Source: Pseudomonas sp. ICMP 561
GTDB taxonomy: Bacteria; Pseudomonadota; Gammaproteobacteria; Pseudomonadales; Pseudomonadaceae
Direction: 5' to 3'
DNA length: 64,000 bases
Assembly (NCBI RefSeq): GCF_002699985.1
Contig: NZ_LKBT01000067.1
Location: 211,744-275,743 of the forward strand
This document shows positions 1-8,186 of the stretch, piece after piece; the first letter of the stretch is position 1, and each line of letters opens with the position of its first letter. Below the pieces are notes generated by a model. That model was given only the letters and a program-made list of their open reading frames with translations. It searched no databases and was not told the DNA's origin. Both the position numbers and the translations under genes were made by a program.

Positions 1-274
1 ATCCCTGAAGCTGCGCATCGAAGGCAAGTCGCTGCCGGAATACAAATACACCGATTACGGCTCATTGATCTCTCTGTCGAAATTCTCGGCAGTGGGTAAT
101 CTGATGGGCAACCTGACCGGCAGCGTCATGCTCGAAGGCTGGCTGGCGCGGATGTTCTACGTTTCCCTGTACCGCATGCACCAGATGGCGCTTTACGGCA
201 CCTTCCGCACGCTGATGCTGATGCTCGGCAGCCGTATCGGCAAAGGGACCGAGCCGCGGATGAAGCTGCATTAA
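1..274 (+). CDS. ndh: Type II NADH dehydrogenase, C-terminal part
   Basis: The open frame enters from outside the window (reading from base 2) and ends in TAA at 272-274, giving the last 90 residues of the protein. The end, with YTDYGSLISLS, GNLMGNL, LYRMHQMALYG and the final KLH, closely resembles the C-terminus of E. coli Ndh as remembered. NDH-2 is a single-subunit, non-proton-pumping flavoenzyme on the inner face of the cytoplasmic membrane that passes electrons from NADH to quinone. Only the membrane-anchoring tail is visible; the two nucleotide-binding Rossmann folds lie upstream of the window, so completeness cannot be judged. Confidence 0.88.
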   Translation, partial: SLKLRIEGKSLPEYKYTDYGSLISLSKFSAVGNLMGNLTGSVMLEGWLARMFYVSLYRMHQMALYGTFRTLMLMLGSRIGKGTEPRMKLH

Positions 275-287
275 TAACTGCTCTTTT

Positions 288-432
288 CTGTAGGAGCTGC
301 CGAAGGCTGCGATAGCTCTACGCTGACATACCGCTATTTTTCTGTAGGAGCTCACGAGCACCGCGAGGCAGCGATGGCGGTCTGGCTGATACACCGCCAT
401 CGCGGCCTCGCGGTGCTCGTGCGCTCCTACAG
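288..432. repeat. REP half-site plus inverted REP pair
   Basis: Bases 288-313 are a single class A REP arm (TGTAGGAGCTGCCGAAGGC). Bases 342-432 form a long imperfect palindrome whose arms read GGAGC-CACGAGCACCGCGAGG and its complement, a different REP class (F here). Both lie between ndh and the chemoreceptor gene. No protein coding is supported. Elements of this kind are extragenic, can fold as hairpins in RNA and are thought to be mobilised in trans by RAYT transposases; no RAYT gene lies in this window. Confidence 0.85.
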
Positions 433-584
433 ATCTAACGTTTGGCGCACGACAGCGACGCGCCTCCATATCCATTGTGTGCAGCAACTGCACCAGTAAT
501 GGCATTCCGCTTCTTTAGTCCAACCGACACAGGCATACTCGGCGTCCAGGCGGTTCCATGAAATGGATGTTGAGGATTTGCGTT

Positions 585-2090
585 ATGTCGACGGTGCCCC
601 GTTTCACTGATCATTACCGTAAAGCCGACCGCATCATGCTAGGGCTGCTGTGGATATGTTTTGTCTACGCCCTGGGGCTGGCGACTATTTACTCGACCTT
701 TGGCCAGGCCATTCTGGTCGGTGGCGGCACCGCTCTGGCGATGACCGCGCTTTACCCGACACTGCGTGGCACCCGCTTGTTTCGTTGCCTGACGGGCGTG
801 GCCCTGATGGTCATGGCGGGCCTGCACATCAACCAGACCCAAGGCGTCATTGAAGTCCACTTCGGGATTTTCGCGTTGCTGGCCGTCCTGACGTTTTACC
901 GGGACTGGCTGCCCATCGTTGTCGCAGCGGCCACCATTGCGGTTCACCATCTGTTGTTCCATGTGCTGCAACATCAAGGCTACCCGGTGTACGTGATGCA
1001 ACATCACGGCGGCTGGGGTGTGATCTTCATTCACGCGGCCTATGTCGTCGCGGAAAGCGCCATCCTGATTTATCTCGCCATTCACAGCTATAGCGCGGCC
1101 AAAGAAAGCCAGGATCTGCTGGACAAGATCCTGCAGGCGGCAACGCGCCTGGATAACAGAACGGCCGTCACTGAAAATCGTGCCGGCACACACTCGGCAC
1201 AGCGCTTTGATGATTTCCTGACGTTAATCACCCACACCGTTGGCGGCGTCATTCACGAGACCCGCGGGTTGAGCGACATGGGTCGCAAGCTCTCTGTCAC
1301 CGGCGAAACTCTGGACAAAGGCGCGCAGCAGCAACTGGCGGAAATCACTCGTATGGTCGACGCTATGCAATCGCTTACCACGGCTCTGGACGACATCTCG
1401 CAACATGCTAGCCAGGCACATCAGGGTGCCAATAAAGCCAATGAGCAGTTGGTGAAAGGCCGTGAGTCGGTGGATCAGGCCAGCAAGGATATCGCCAACC
1501 TGGAGTCCTCCATCAGCGGAGCCAATCTGAGCGTGCAGTCGCTGGCCGAACAGGCAGAAAAGATTGGCAAGGTGATCAACGTGATCCGTGAAATCGCCGA
1601 GCAAACCAATTTGTTGGCGCTGAATGCCGCCATTGAGGCTGCCCGCGCCGGTGAGCAGGGCCGCGGATTTGCCGTAGTGGCCGATGAGGTTCGCGGCCTG
1701 GCGCAGAAGACAGCAGGCTCGGTGGACGAAATTCGCCAGATCGTTGAATCGTTGCAGAAGGAAAGCCGCACCGCAGCCGACTCGATGCGTACCAGCGGCG
1801 AAGAAGTCGGTCGTTGCGTACAGGCCAGTCAACTGGGCTCTGAGCTATTGAAAAGTACGGTTGCCGATGTGCTGGAGATCCGCCGGCTGAACGTACTGAT
1901 CGCAGGCACCACAGAGCAGCAATCCGCGGCATCGGTGGGTATCAATGATCGCTTGACCGCGGTCCACGCCATTGCGCAGAACAATGCCACGGATGTCGTT
2001 ACCCTGATCCAGTGCAGCAAAGACCTGTCGCCGATGGCGAACCGGCTTGAGGCGCTGGGCGCGGCGTTTGCGGTGAAAAAACAGCTGTAA
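585..2090 (+). CDS. Methyl-accepting chemotaxis protein with polytopic membrane sensor
   Basis: The C-terminal half is a standard chemoreceptor signalling hairpin: the tip reads EQTNLLALNAAIEAARAGE followed by GRGFAVVADEVR, which binds CheA/CheW. The first about 170 residues are mostly hydrophobic, with about six membrane segments and almost no periplasmic loop. They carry a histidine-rich stretch (HHLLFHVLQHQ, then QHHGGWG). No obvious HAMP domain joins the last membrane helix to the coiled coil. I chose ATG 585 because TGAGGA lies 8 bases upstream; an ATG at 558 in the same frame has no clear ribosome binding site. The protein is about 501 residues. The ligand is unknown; sensing within the membrane, possibly through metal or haem held by the histidines, is inference. 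REP elements flank the gene on both sides. Confidence 0.9.
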   Translation: MSTVPRFTDHYRKADRIMLGLLWICFVYALGLATIYSTFGQAILVGGGTALAMTALYPTLRGTRLFRCLTGVALMVMAGLHINQTQGVIEVHFGIFALLAVLTFYRDWLPIVVAAATIAVHHLLFHVLQHQGYPVYVMQHHGGWGVIFIHAAYVVAESAILIYLAIHSYSAAKESQDLLDKILQAATRLDNRTAVTENRAGTHSAQRFDDFLTLITHTVGGVIHETRGLSDMGRKLSVTGETLDKGAQQQLAEITRMVDAMQSLTTALDDISQHASQAHQGANKANEQLVKGRESVDQASKDIANLESSISGANLSVQSLAEQAEKIGKVINVIREIAEQTNLLALNAAIEAARAGEQGRGFAVVADEVRGLAQKTAGSVDEIRQIVESLQKESRTAADSMRTSGEEVGRCVQASQLGSELLKSTVADVLEIRRLNVLIAGTTEQQSAASVGINDRLTAVHAIAQNNATDVVTLIQCSKDLSPMANRLEALGAAFAVKKQL

Positions 2091-2142
2091 TTGCTGAGAC
2101 GCTATCTCTTTCTGCCGCGCTGTCTCGCGGCAAATACTGGAC

Positions 2143-2224
2143 CTGTAGGAGCTGCCGAAGGCTGCGATTGCGGTCTGCCAGGATGAATGCTTCGCAGCCT
2201 CGCGCTGCTCGTCAGCTCCTACAA
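2143..2224. repeat. REP inverted pair (class A) with conserved flank
   Basis: TGTAGGAGCTGCCGAAGGC on one arm and its degenerate complement on the other, between the chemoreceptor and mntP (tail to tail). The 30 bases just before it (from 2113) contain CTCGCGGCAAA and GGAC-TGTAGGAG, the same flank found before each REP of the array at 17.5-18.4 kb. The mobile or amplified unit therefore seems to include more than the REP itself. Confidence 0.82.
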
Positions 2225-2238
2225 AATGCTCGCGTTGA

Positions 2239-2805
2239 CTACGCCGACAAGTGCTCATACAAGATCGTCGCGCCGACCAGTATCAGCACCACACCGCCAA
2301 TAATCTCGGCGCGCTTGCCGACCATGGTGCCCAACACCCGGCCCAGCATCACACCAATGGTGACCATGGTCATGGTCGCCAGACCGATTGCCGCCGCTGC
2401 GACCAGAATATTCACGTCTACAAATGCCAAGCCAACCCCGACGGCCAGCGCGTCGATGCTGGTAGCGAAAGCAGTAACAGCCAGAATCAGGAACGAATGC
2501 TGACCCGCTTTTTCCTCGGGCTCTTCCTCATCCTGCTTCACGCCGTTGTAGATCATGTGCAAGCCGAGAATCAGCAGCAGCGTGAAGGCGATCCAGTGGT
2601 CCCAGCTTTCAACGAAGCTGCTGGCGGCATTACCGATGGCCCAGCCGATGACAGGCGTGATGGCTTCAATCACACCGAAAATCACACCGGTGCGTAGCGC
2701 TTCGATAAAACGGGGTTTGTGCAGGCTGGAGCCTTTACCGATGGCCGCTGCAAAAGCGTCCGTGGACATGGCCAGGGCAAGGAATATGAGGGAAATGGGA
2801 TTCAC
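2239..2805 (-). CDS. mntP: Manganese efflux pump MntP
   Basis: A 188-residue, very hydrophobic protein with six predicted membrane segments in two repeated halves. Each half carries an acidic motif typical of the MntP (YebN, DUF204) family: AMSTDAFAAAIGKG near the start and TSIDALAVGVG in the second half. MntP exports Mn(II) from the cytoplasm and protects against manganese overload. The start is GTG at 2805 with GGAAG 7 bases upstream. The length equals that of E. coli MntP. The leader carries a yybP-ykoY riboswitch (separate entry), so expression is expected to rise with Mn(II). It is a single-gene unit converging with the chemoreceptor gene. Confidence 0.95.
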   Translation of the reverse strand: MNPISLIFLALAMSTDAFAAAIGKGSSLHKPRFIEALRTGVIFGVIEAITPVIGWAIGNAASSFVESWDHWIAFTLLLILGLHMIYNGVKQDEEEPEEKAGQHSFLILAVTAFATSIDALAVGVGLAFVDVNILVAAAAIGLATMTMVTIGVMLGRVLGTMVGKRAEIIGGVVLILVGATILYEHLSA

Positions 2806-2817
2806 GGTTTACTTCCA

Positions 2818-2856
2818 GTCGGGCTATGAGTCAACGACACATCCACACGCCCGACT
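2818..2856 (-). promoter_or_regulatory. Inverted repeat next to the mntP ribosome binding site
   Basis: On the minus strand AGTCGGGC and GCCCGACT form a perfect 8-bp stem around a 24-base loop. The second arm directly abuts the GGAAG that serves the mntP GTG start. It lies between the riboswitch core and the start codon, so it is a plausible expression platform that could limit ribosome access. That role is inferred from position only. Confidence 0.5.
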
Positions 2857-2869
2857 TTAGGCATGGATA

Positions 2870-2978
2870 TGTCGCTGGTCTCGCCAACCAAAAAAGGTGT
2901 TCGTACCACGGCTGCTGCCGAGAATGTTGATACGAACGCTCCTGAGATAACTCAGCAGCAGGCTACTCCCCAACGAAG
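2870..2978 (-). promoter_or_regulatory. yybP-ykoY manganese riboswitch upstream of mntP
   Basis: Read on the minus strand, the segment opens with TTGGGGAGTAGCCTGCTG, which is the hallmark 5' part of yybP-ykoY leaders. It continues through TCAACATTCTCGGCAGCAGC and GTGGTACGAACACC, and closes with GGCGAGACCAGCG, matching the conserved 3' strand. yybP-ykoY aptamers bind Mn(II) and switch on manganese exporters; E. coli mntP and alx carry the same element. Recognition is by eye from conserved boxes; a covariance-model search would settle the boundaries. Confidence 0.88.
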
Positions 2979-3109
2979 GTGGGCATCATACCTGTAAAGG
3001 GCATGAAAATATCGTCAAACGGTTCACAAATTTCAAGCATACGCGATGTATCTGAAGACACTAATCCCGTGGGGAATCTATGTTGGCCAAGCAAATGGTC
3101 GCGTATATC

Positions 3110-3241
3110 TGTTGGAGCGAGGCTTGCCCGCGAAGAACGATCACTTGGTACCTCTGACAAACCAAGGCGGATGAATTCGCGGGCAAGCCTCGCTCCAACA
3201 AGTCGCGTCGATCTTATCGCGGGCAAGCCCAGCTCCCACGG
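3110..3241. repeat. REP inverted pair (class C) plus a half-site
   Basis: GTTGGAGCGAGGCTTGCCCGC at 3110 pairs with its complement ending at 3201; a further arm (CGCGGGCAAGCCCAGCTCCCA) follows at 3216-3239. The stretch 2979-3307 between the mntP leader and the LtaS-like gene holds nothing else I can support, although short open frames run through it on both strands. Confidence 0.85.
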
Positions 3242-3307
3242 GTAAATGCATTGCAGTTCAAGCAATCGAATTGCAGTGACTAAGCGATGACATAGCCACG
3301 CCCAGGC

Positions 3308-5341
3308 TCACTGCACATTCCGGTACAACATCATTCGAGCGCTCTCATGTAGCCCAAGGGTCAACGCACGCAAGCGACTGAACTCCTCCGGATGCTGACC
3401 CGCAACGTCCTCCAACGGGGTTGCCGAGGCCAGGTCATGCAGCGTCGGTGATGTGCCGTCGTGCTCCATCTGCAAGAGGAAATGCCGGGTCACGCCACCA
3501 ATTAACGGGAACGTACCCTCGCGCAGTACCAATGGCACGACACGCTCTCCTTCCGGCGCAGGTTGCTGGATGTCCCGCCCCATGGCGCCATTGCTGAACG
3601 GAATACCCGCCATACCTGCCACGGTGGGCAACAAGTCCGCCAACCCGACCGCCTCCTCCACTACCTTCGTCCCTATCAAGCCTGGGGCGTGAATCAACAT
3701 CGGCACGTTGTTGCTCTCCAGGCCTAACTGTTCAAAGGCCGGAGGCATGTGCGGGATTTGGCTGATACGGGTGTTGTGGTCTCCAAACAGGACAAAAATC
3801 GTGTTCTCGTAGTAACCGCCCGCCTTGGCCAGCTCCATCAGCCGCCCGATATTGAAGTCCAGCAAGCGCACCGCGTTGTATTGCTCGACGCTGCGTGAGC
3901 CCGCTGCCTGCACCTGTTCAAGGCTCAGTTTGCTGACTTCAAAACCGTCGTTTTCCTTGGGAATGGTAAACGGCCGGTGATTGCCCGCCGTCTGCAAATA
4001 GGCGAAGAACGGCTGGTCCTTGGGCAGCGCGCGCAGGATTCGGTCGCCTTCCTTGAACAGATCCAGATCGGAAATCCCCCAGACATCCACCACCGGCGAT
4101 TGCCAGTCACGCTCGTCATACAGTCGAATGTCAACGATGCTGCGGCGGATCAGCGCGTTCATATTGGCCCACCCGGAATTGCCGCCAATCATGTACAGCT
4201 TCTCGTAGCCCTTGAAATCGTTGATCAGCGTGTTTTGCCGGGTCAACATCGGATGCCGGGTTGCGGTTTCCTGACGGGTCACATCGGGCACCCCGGTAAT
4301 GCTTGCCCATACAGTTTTGGCCGTTCCCGTCACGGGCACATAGAAATGCCGGAAGAACCAGCTTTGCTGAGCCAGCCGATCCAGATTTGGGGTCGGGTTG
4401 AGCGGGTTGCCATACGCCCCCACGGCACTGGTGCCCAAGGACTCAAGCATGACAAACACCACGTTCGGCGGCCGCGTGGCAGCTACGTTGTATGGCTGCA
4501 CATCTTGCTGACGCTTGAAGGTCAGGCTTTGCGGGTCTGGTTTATCGACGCCCAGATAATCAGCGACCACTGGATAGTGCTCACGCACCACGTCTTCGTC
4601 GTAACGCGATTGCCCGACTTTGAGCGTGTCATAAAGGAAAAGCACCGGGTTCAACCCCAGCGCGGCAACCTGACTGTTGCCGGAAAAGAACGCATCGCTC
4701 CAGCGCAGCGGTACCGGATTTTCCAGATTGAGGTTTTCAACGCGGCCCAGCAGCCCCAACAAAGTGGCCAACGTCACGAGCACTGCGCCAAACGCGACTG
4801 ACCAACGCTTGATCGGCCTGGCCTGACGCTCAAGGGTCAGCCGCTCCAACCCGATGAAGGCCGCGATTATGACCCCGATACCGGCGAGCCAACTGGCGGT
4901 GATCCACAGCACCGGATAGGTTTGCCAGAGCATGTCCCGGGAAATCTGCGCGTCGTCCAGATAACGCATAACGCTGGCGTTGATCCGCACACCCAGATAC
5001 GCGTAATGACCGAAATCGACGATGTAAACCAGGGTGACCAACGCCAATGCGACGGCCAGATACACCCGCGCCAACCAACGCATCGTTTTGACGTTCAGCA
5101 GGTTCCAGCGAGGAATCCACAGCAGCACGACGAGGGGCAACGCCAACAGCAAAGCCAGACGCAAGTCGAAACGAAAGCCGATGCCCAGCGTCTGTGCGAC
5201 CGTGTTGTCAGTGCTCAGACTGGCAGGATCAACGCCGGAAAAACCGAAGAAAAACACCAGCCGCAACACGCTCAGCAGCACGAAAAACAGCACGGTCACG
5301 CCCAGCCAATACAGCAAGCGCCGTGATTGCAGCCACCCCAT
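3308..5341 (-). CDS. LtaS-like phosphoglycerol transferase / sulfatase-fold membrane enzyme
   Basis: About 677 residues. There are five predicted membrane helices in residues 9-196, then a periplasmic alkaline-phosphatase-superfamily (sulfatase, Pfam PF00884-type) domain from about 292. Metal and catalytic residues of the LtaS/MdoB/EptA-like group are visible: E300 in VFVMLES, the nucleophile T340 in VTGTAKT, H455 in AGNHRPF, and D521-H522 in LFGDHN. Such enzymes move phosphoglycerol or phosphoethanolamine onto envelope glycans or lipids; the acceptor here is unknown. The frame is open to 5470, but ATG 5341 has AAGGGG 6 bases upstream and starts just before the first membrane helix (ATG 5347 is the alternative). 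It is the last gene of a five-gene same-strand cluster, 23 bases after the membrane protein gene. Confidence 0.85.
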   Translation of the reverse strand: MGWLQSRRLLYWLGVTVLFFVLLSVLRLVFFFGFSGVDPASLSTDNTVAQTLGIGFRFDLRLALLLALPLVVLLWIPRWNLLNVKTMRWLARVYLAVALALVTLVYIVDFGHYAYLGVRINASVMRYLDDAQISRDMLWQTYPVLWITASWLAGIGVIIAAFIGLERLTLERQARPIKRWSVAFGAVLVTLATLLGLLGRVENLNLENPVPLRWSDAFFSGNSQVAALGLNPVLFLYDTLKVGQSRYDEDVVREHYPVVADYLGVDKPDPQSLTFKRQQDVQPYNVAATRPPNVVFVMLESLGTSAVGAYGNPLNPTPNLDRLAQQSWFFRHFYVPVTGTAKTVWASITGVPDVTRQETATRHPMLTRQNTLINDFKGYEKLYMIGGNSGWANMNALIRRSIVDIRLYDERDWQSPVVDVWGISDLDLFKEGDRILRALPKDQPFFAYLQTAGNHRPFTIPKENDGFEVSKLSLEQVQAAGSRSVEQYNAVRLLDFNIGRLMELAKAGGYYENTIFVLFGDHNTRISQIPHMPPAFEQLGLESNNVPMLIHAPGLIGTKVVEEAVGLADLLPTVAGMAGIPFSNGAMGRDIQQPAPEGERVVPLVLREGTFPLIGGVTRHFLLQMEHDGTSPTLHDLASATPLEDVAGQHPEEFSRLRALTLGLHESARMMLYRNVQ

Positions 5342-5364
5342 TTTCATCCCCTTGAACGTCGCAC

Positions 5365-5991
5365 TCACAAGCCCGAAACCGGCTTGCCGTTTGATAGCGT
5401 TAATGGCTGGCGAATGCGCCAGCGACGATAGATGCCACGCACGACCATCACTACCAGCGCCACACAGCAATACAACGCCAGCAACGGGTCGATCAGGTAG
5501 TCCCAGTAGTTTTCCGAAGGTTTGCCGCGCACCGCGAAGGCCAGTGTTGCGCCTGCCAGCATCACCACACCCAGGCCATTACGCAGGTACAACAAGCCAA
5601 ACGCGATGACCGCAACAGCAATGATCAGGGGCCGCGGATTAAAGCCCAGACGATAAGGATCGCTGTAGCTGAGGCCCAAAGTAGCCGGGTAAAGGACCAA
5701 TGCCAGGGCAGCAAAAACAACCACCACGACGGCGCCAGGTCGAGCCACTCCTGGCAGTTTCATACCCAGGCGCTGCAAGCTGAACCAGACAAGGACAATC
5801 GCGGTGGTGATCGCCAGATCATCGGTAAAGCTGCGTACATAGGCCGCCAGCGAAAGACCATTGAGGCTGACAAAGCCCAAGGCTGAAAATCCCGCCAGAA
5901 TAATCAGGCGTGACTTCAGACTCGGTGCCAACGGCGTAACCAGAAGGAACAGCGCCAGACTGAAAAACAGATGGGCTTGCCATAGAGACAT
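5365..5991 (-). CDS. Integral membrane protein of unknown function
   Basis: About 208 residues, nearly all hydrophobic, with about six to seven predicted membrane spans and a short basic C-terminal tail (RRWRIRQP). I recognise no catalytic motif or named family. The start overlaps the stop of the BNR-repeat gene: GTG 5994 and ATG 5991 are both possible, the latter sharing the TGA. The gene is therefore very likely translationally coupled to that gene and followed by the LtaS-like enzyme. Its position between a sugar-recognising-type propeller and a membrane transferase suggests a role in handling a membrane-linked glycan or lipid, but nothing in its sequence proves this. Confidence 0.72.
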   Translation of the reverse strand: MSLWQAHLFFSLALFLLVTPLAPSLKSRLIILAGFSALGFVSLNGLSLAAYVRSFTDDLAITTAIVLVWFSLQRLGMKLPGVARPGAVVVVVFAALALVLYPATLGLSYSDPYRLGFNPRPLIIAVAVIAFGLLYLRNGLGVVMLAGATLAFAVRGKPSENYWDYLIDPLLALYCCVALVVMVVRGIYRRWRIRQPLTLSNGKPVSGL

Positions 5992-7289
5992 CACAGCAGT
6001 TGCTCCGCCAGCCAGGCTTCATTGAAGCTGACGTGTTTGATGAAGGTGTTATTCCACGAATACACCAAGTGGTAGATGCCTTCAGGGCTGCGGATGAAGT
6101 ACGGGTACTCGTACTCGAAATCGCAGCCTTGCGGTGAGCAAACGCGCTGATCGAGGTTGCTCAGGAACGCCTCCTCCAACGGATGACGGCGTTCACCACT
6201 GGAGGCCCGGAAACCTTCGCCGATGATTTCCTTGTAGGCATCAAAGGAAAATGGATTGCCCTGCGGATCGGGGGACTTGTCGAGATCGATCACAGAGGTC
6301 CAGTGATCCATCTGCTCGTCCGTGCCGTACAGGCTCAATTTGAAACGACCGTCGCGCAGGTCGTTCAGCGCAACCAACAAGCCGCGGCCAGGGGTACCGA
6401 CGGCCGCCAGCGAAGAGTTGGGGTTGCTCGGCGCAAGGGGCAGCGGCTCGCTCCAGGTCTGACCGCCATCTTCGGTGCGACTGGCGAGCACTTTGTGATG
6501 CGTATTGCCCGCGTAGCGCAGCAACGCAACCGCGCGCTTGTCATCCAGCGGCACCACGGTTGGTTGCAGGGAGTTCTTGCCGCGGCTGATGCGGAATTTG
6601 TCGATCACATCGCCATTGGCGCTCAGGTAAAGGTATTCGGCGAACTTGCCCAGAAACTCGTGATAAACCGGCAGGCCTATCGAACCGTCGGCGTGAAACA
6701 CCGGCGCAGCACGCACCAAGGTGCTGATATTGAGGAACGGCGAGGTGACCAATTGCCGTGGCTGAGACCAGCTTTTGCCCATGTCCTCGGAGACCATCAC
6801 GTTGACTGAACTGCCTGCCCAGCCGCCCACCGATACGGACACATAGAACAGCCACAAGCGCTGGTCCGGTGCCAGGGCGACCACAGGGTTACCGAGTTTG
6901 CGAATATATTTACCGGTGCCCTCCTGAGTAGACTGACGGGTTGCCAGCACCTGCTCATCGCCCCACTCGCCTGAGCTCGCATCGAATCGCGAGGCGCGAA
7001 TTTCGACATCGCCCGCCCCCTCACGAGTGCCCGCGAACCACACCGACATCAGGTCGCCACCGGGCAATGCGGTCACTGCCGAGGAGTGTACGAAGTCATC
7101 AAGGTCAGACGATGCGAAGCGGGTGTTATAAATGGCTTTAGCCGCAACGCCTGAAGCCGGTGTGAGGACCGGGGCAACGGCGAAACCGGACAGCCTGTGC
7201 TGCGGATGGCTGAGCCAGGCGCCGAGGAAAACCAGAGCGAGCGCAAGATATGCACTCAAGACAGGTACATTGAAAGAAGTCAGTCGCAT
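5991..7289 (-). CDS. BNR/Asp-box repeat (sialidase-like) protein
   Basis: 432 residues with an N-terminal hydrophobic signal/anchor (about 10-27) and then a beta-propeller-type sequence. Two Asp-boxes (SxDxGxxW type) are visible: SEDMGKSW at 167-174 and TEDGGQTW at 272-279. The repeats place it in the exo-alpha-sialidase-like superfamily. I cannot confirm the arginine triad or the Tyr/Glu nucleophile pair needed for true sialidase activity, so glycan binding or another lyase/hydrolase activity is equally possible. The likely location is the periplasm. It overlaps the downstream membrane protein gene by 1-4 bases and starts 38 bases after the cytochrome b561 gene. The ribosome binding site before ATG 7289 is poor. 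Confidence 0.78.
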   Translation of the reverse strand: MRLTSFNVPVLSAYLALALVFLGAWLSHPQHRLSGFAVAPVLTPASGVAAKAIYNTRFASSDLDDFVHSSAVTALPGGDLMSVWFAGTREGAGDVEIRASRFDASSGEWGDEQVLATRQSTQEGTGKYIRKLGNPVVALAPDQRLWLFYVSVSVGGWAGSSVNVMVSEDMGKSWSQPRQLVTSPFLNISTLVRAAPVFHADGSIGLPVYHEFLGKFAEYLYLSANGDVIDKFRISRGKNSLQPTVVPLDDKRAVALLRYAGNTHHKVLASRTEDGGQTWSEPLPLAPSNPNSSLAAVGTPGRGLLVALNDLRDGRFKLSLYGTDEQMDHWTSVIDLDKSPDPQGNPFSFDAYKEIIGEGFRASSGERRHPLEEAFLSNLDQRVCSPQGCDFEYEYPYFIRSPEGIYHLVYSWNNTFIKHVSFNEAWLAEQLL

Positions 7290-7327
7290 GGGTATTGATC
7301 ACAACCGCGAAGGCAAAATGTCTGGAC

Positions 7328-7873
7328 TCAATCACGAGACTCGTCGGCGAGAGGCCGCCGTCGGCCGGTGATCATTGACAACGGCAGGTTGTCCTTCACC
7401 TGATAACTCTCAAACAGTGCCGCCGCTATATGCAGGCACACCACCCACGCCAGGCCGTCAGCCAGCGTTTCATGAATCTGCTGAGGCCAGTCTGCGCCCC
7501 ACAAGGCATCTACTTCGGTCATCAACCATCCCGTCAGACCGATGCCGAAAATCATCACCATCATCAGCACCATGACCAGCGCGCCCAGCGGCGAATGCCC
7601 CAGCCGATGTTCCGGCTGACGCCTGAGCAGCGAACTCACATGGGCACGCAAACGCGCAGGCGTCGGCCAGAAATCGGACCAGCGCGCACTGCGCGGTCCG
7701 ATGAAACCCCACACCACACGCACCACCAGCCAGGCAACCGCGTAGTAACCCAGCCAGACATGCCAATCATCACCAGCCTCATTGAAGAAGTAGTTGGCGA
7801 CGAACACACCGGCCAGGGAAATGTGGAACAGCCGCACCAGCGGGTCCCACAGGCGTAGGGTGGGACGGCTCAT
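7328..7873 (-). CDS. Cytochrome b561 family protein
   Basis: 181 residues with four predicted membrane helices and histidines placed as haem b ligands (FHISLAG near 17, DWHVWLGYY near 38, HETLADG and VCLHIAAALFES in the last helix). It resembles the diheme cytochrome b subunits of the Ni/Fe-hydrogenase/b561 type that shuttle electrons between quinone and a periplasmic partner. Its ATG overlaps the TGA of the PepSY gene by one base (TGATG), so the two are almost certainly co-translated. A b561 plus a small PepSY protein is a recurrent Gammaproteobacterial pair, often beside a QseBC-like two-component system (family knowledge). Confidence 0.88.
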   Translation of the reverse strand: MSRPTLRLWDPLVRLFHISLAGVFVANYFFNEAGDDWHVWLGYYAVAWLVVRVVWGFIGPRSARWSDFWPTPARLRAHVSSLLRRQPEHRLGHSPLGALVMVLMMVMIFGIGLTGWLMTEVDALWGADWPQQIHETLADGLAWVVCLHIAAALFESYQVKDNLPLSMITGRRRPLADESRD

Positions 7874-8142
7874 CAGCCCTTGATCTCGGTCTTAACGGCT
7901 TTGCCGGTGACCGGATCGTGGTAGATCTCGACTTTGCGCTTGTCTTTGTCGAAGCCGTAGATTTCGTAGCAGTTGCCGTCAGTGACTTTGAACTTGCTGA
8001 TCTCGTAACCCTGAGCCTTGAGTTGCTCCTGGAATTTGCCCTGATCCTGCCAGGTGGAGCGTTCGGCGGTGGTGCATTGTGGTCCGGCAAGGGCCAGCGG
8101 GCTGGCGAGGAGAAAGGGAACCAGCAACAGGACTTTACGCAT
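7873..8142 (-). CDS. Periplasmic PepSY domain protein
   Basis: About 89 residues. A clean signal peptide (MRKVLLLVPFLLASPLALAG) is followed by a single small alpha/beta domain with the PepSY-type pattern ending in YHDPVTGKAVKTEIKG. Two cysteines (PQCTTAE and DGNCYEIYG) could form a disulfide. It is exported, with an unknown ligand. ATG 8142 is preferred because the signal peptide begins there; GTG 8151 is an in-frame alternative. It is the first gene of the minus-strand cluster and divergent from the response regulator, with a tandem CTTAG motif 45 bases upstream. Confidence 0.82.
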   Translation of the reverse strand: MRKVLLLVPFLLASPLALAGPQCTTAERSTWQDQGKFQEQLKAQGYEISKFKVTDGNCYEIYGFDKDKRKVEIYHDPVTGKAVKTEIKG

Positions 8143-8186
8143 GGCAGACACTCGTAAGAACTAAGGAGGCGCTACTGTGCGAAACA

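Noticed and set aside
2963..3265. 100-codon minus-strand frame and its plus-strand counterpart
   Set aside because: Built largely from REP arms and the 5' edge of the Mn riboswitch; no ribosome binding site or family resemblance.
5991..7289. Calling the BNR-repeat protein a true sialidase
   Set aside because: Only two Asp-boxes are clear and the catalytic arginine triad and Tyr/Glu pair could not be confirmed by eye; kept as sialidase-like.
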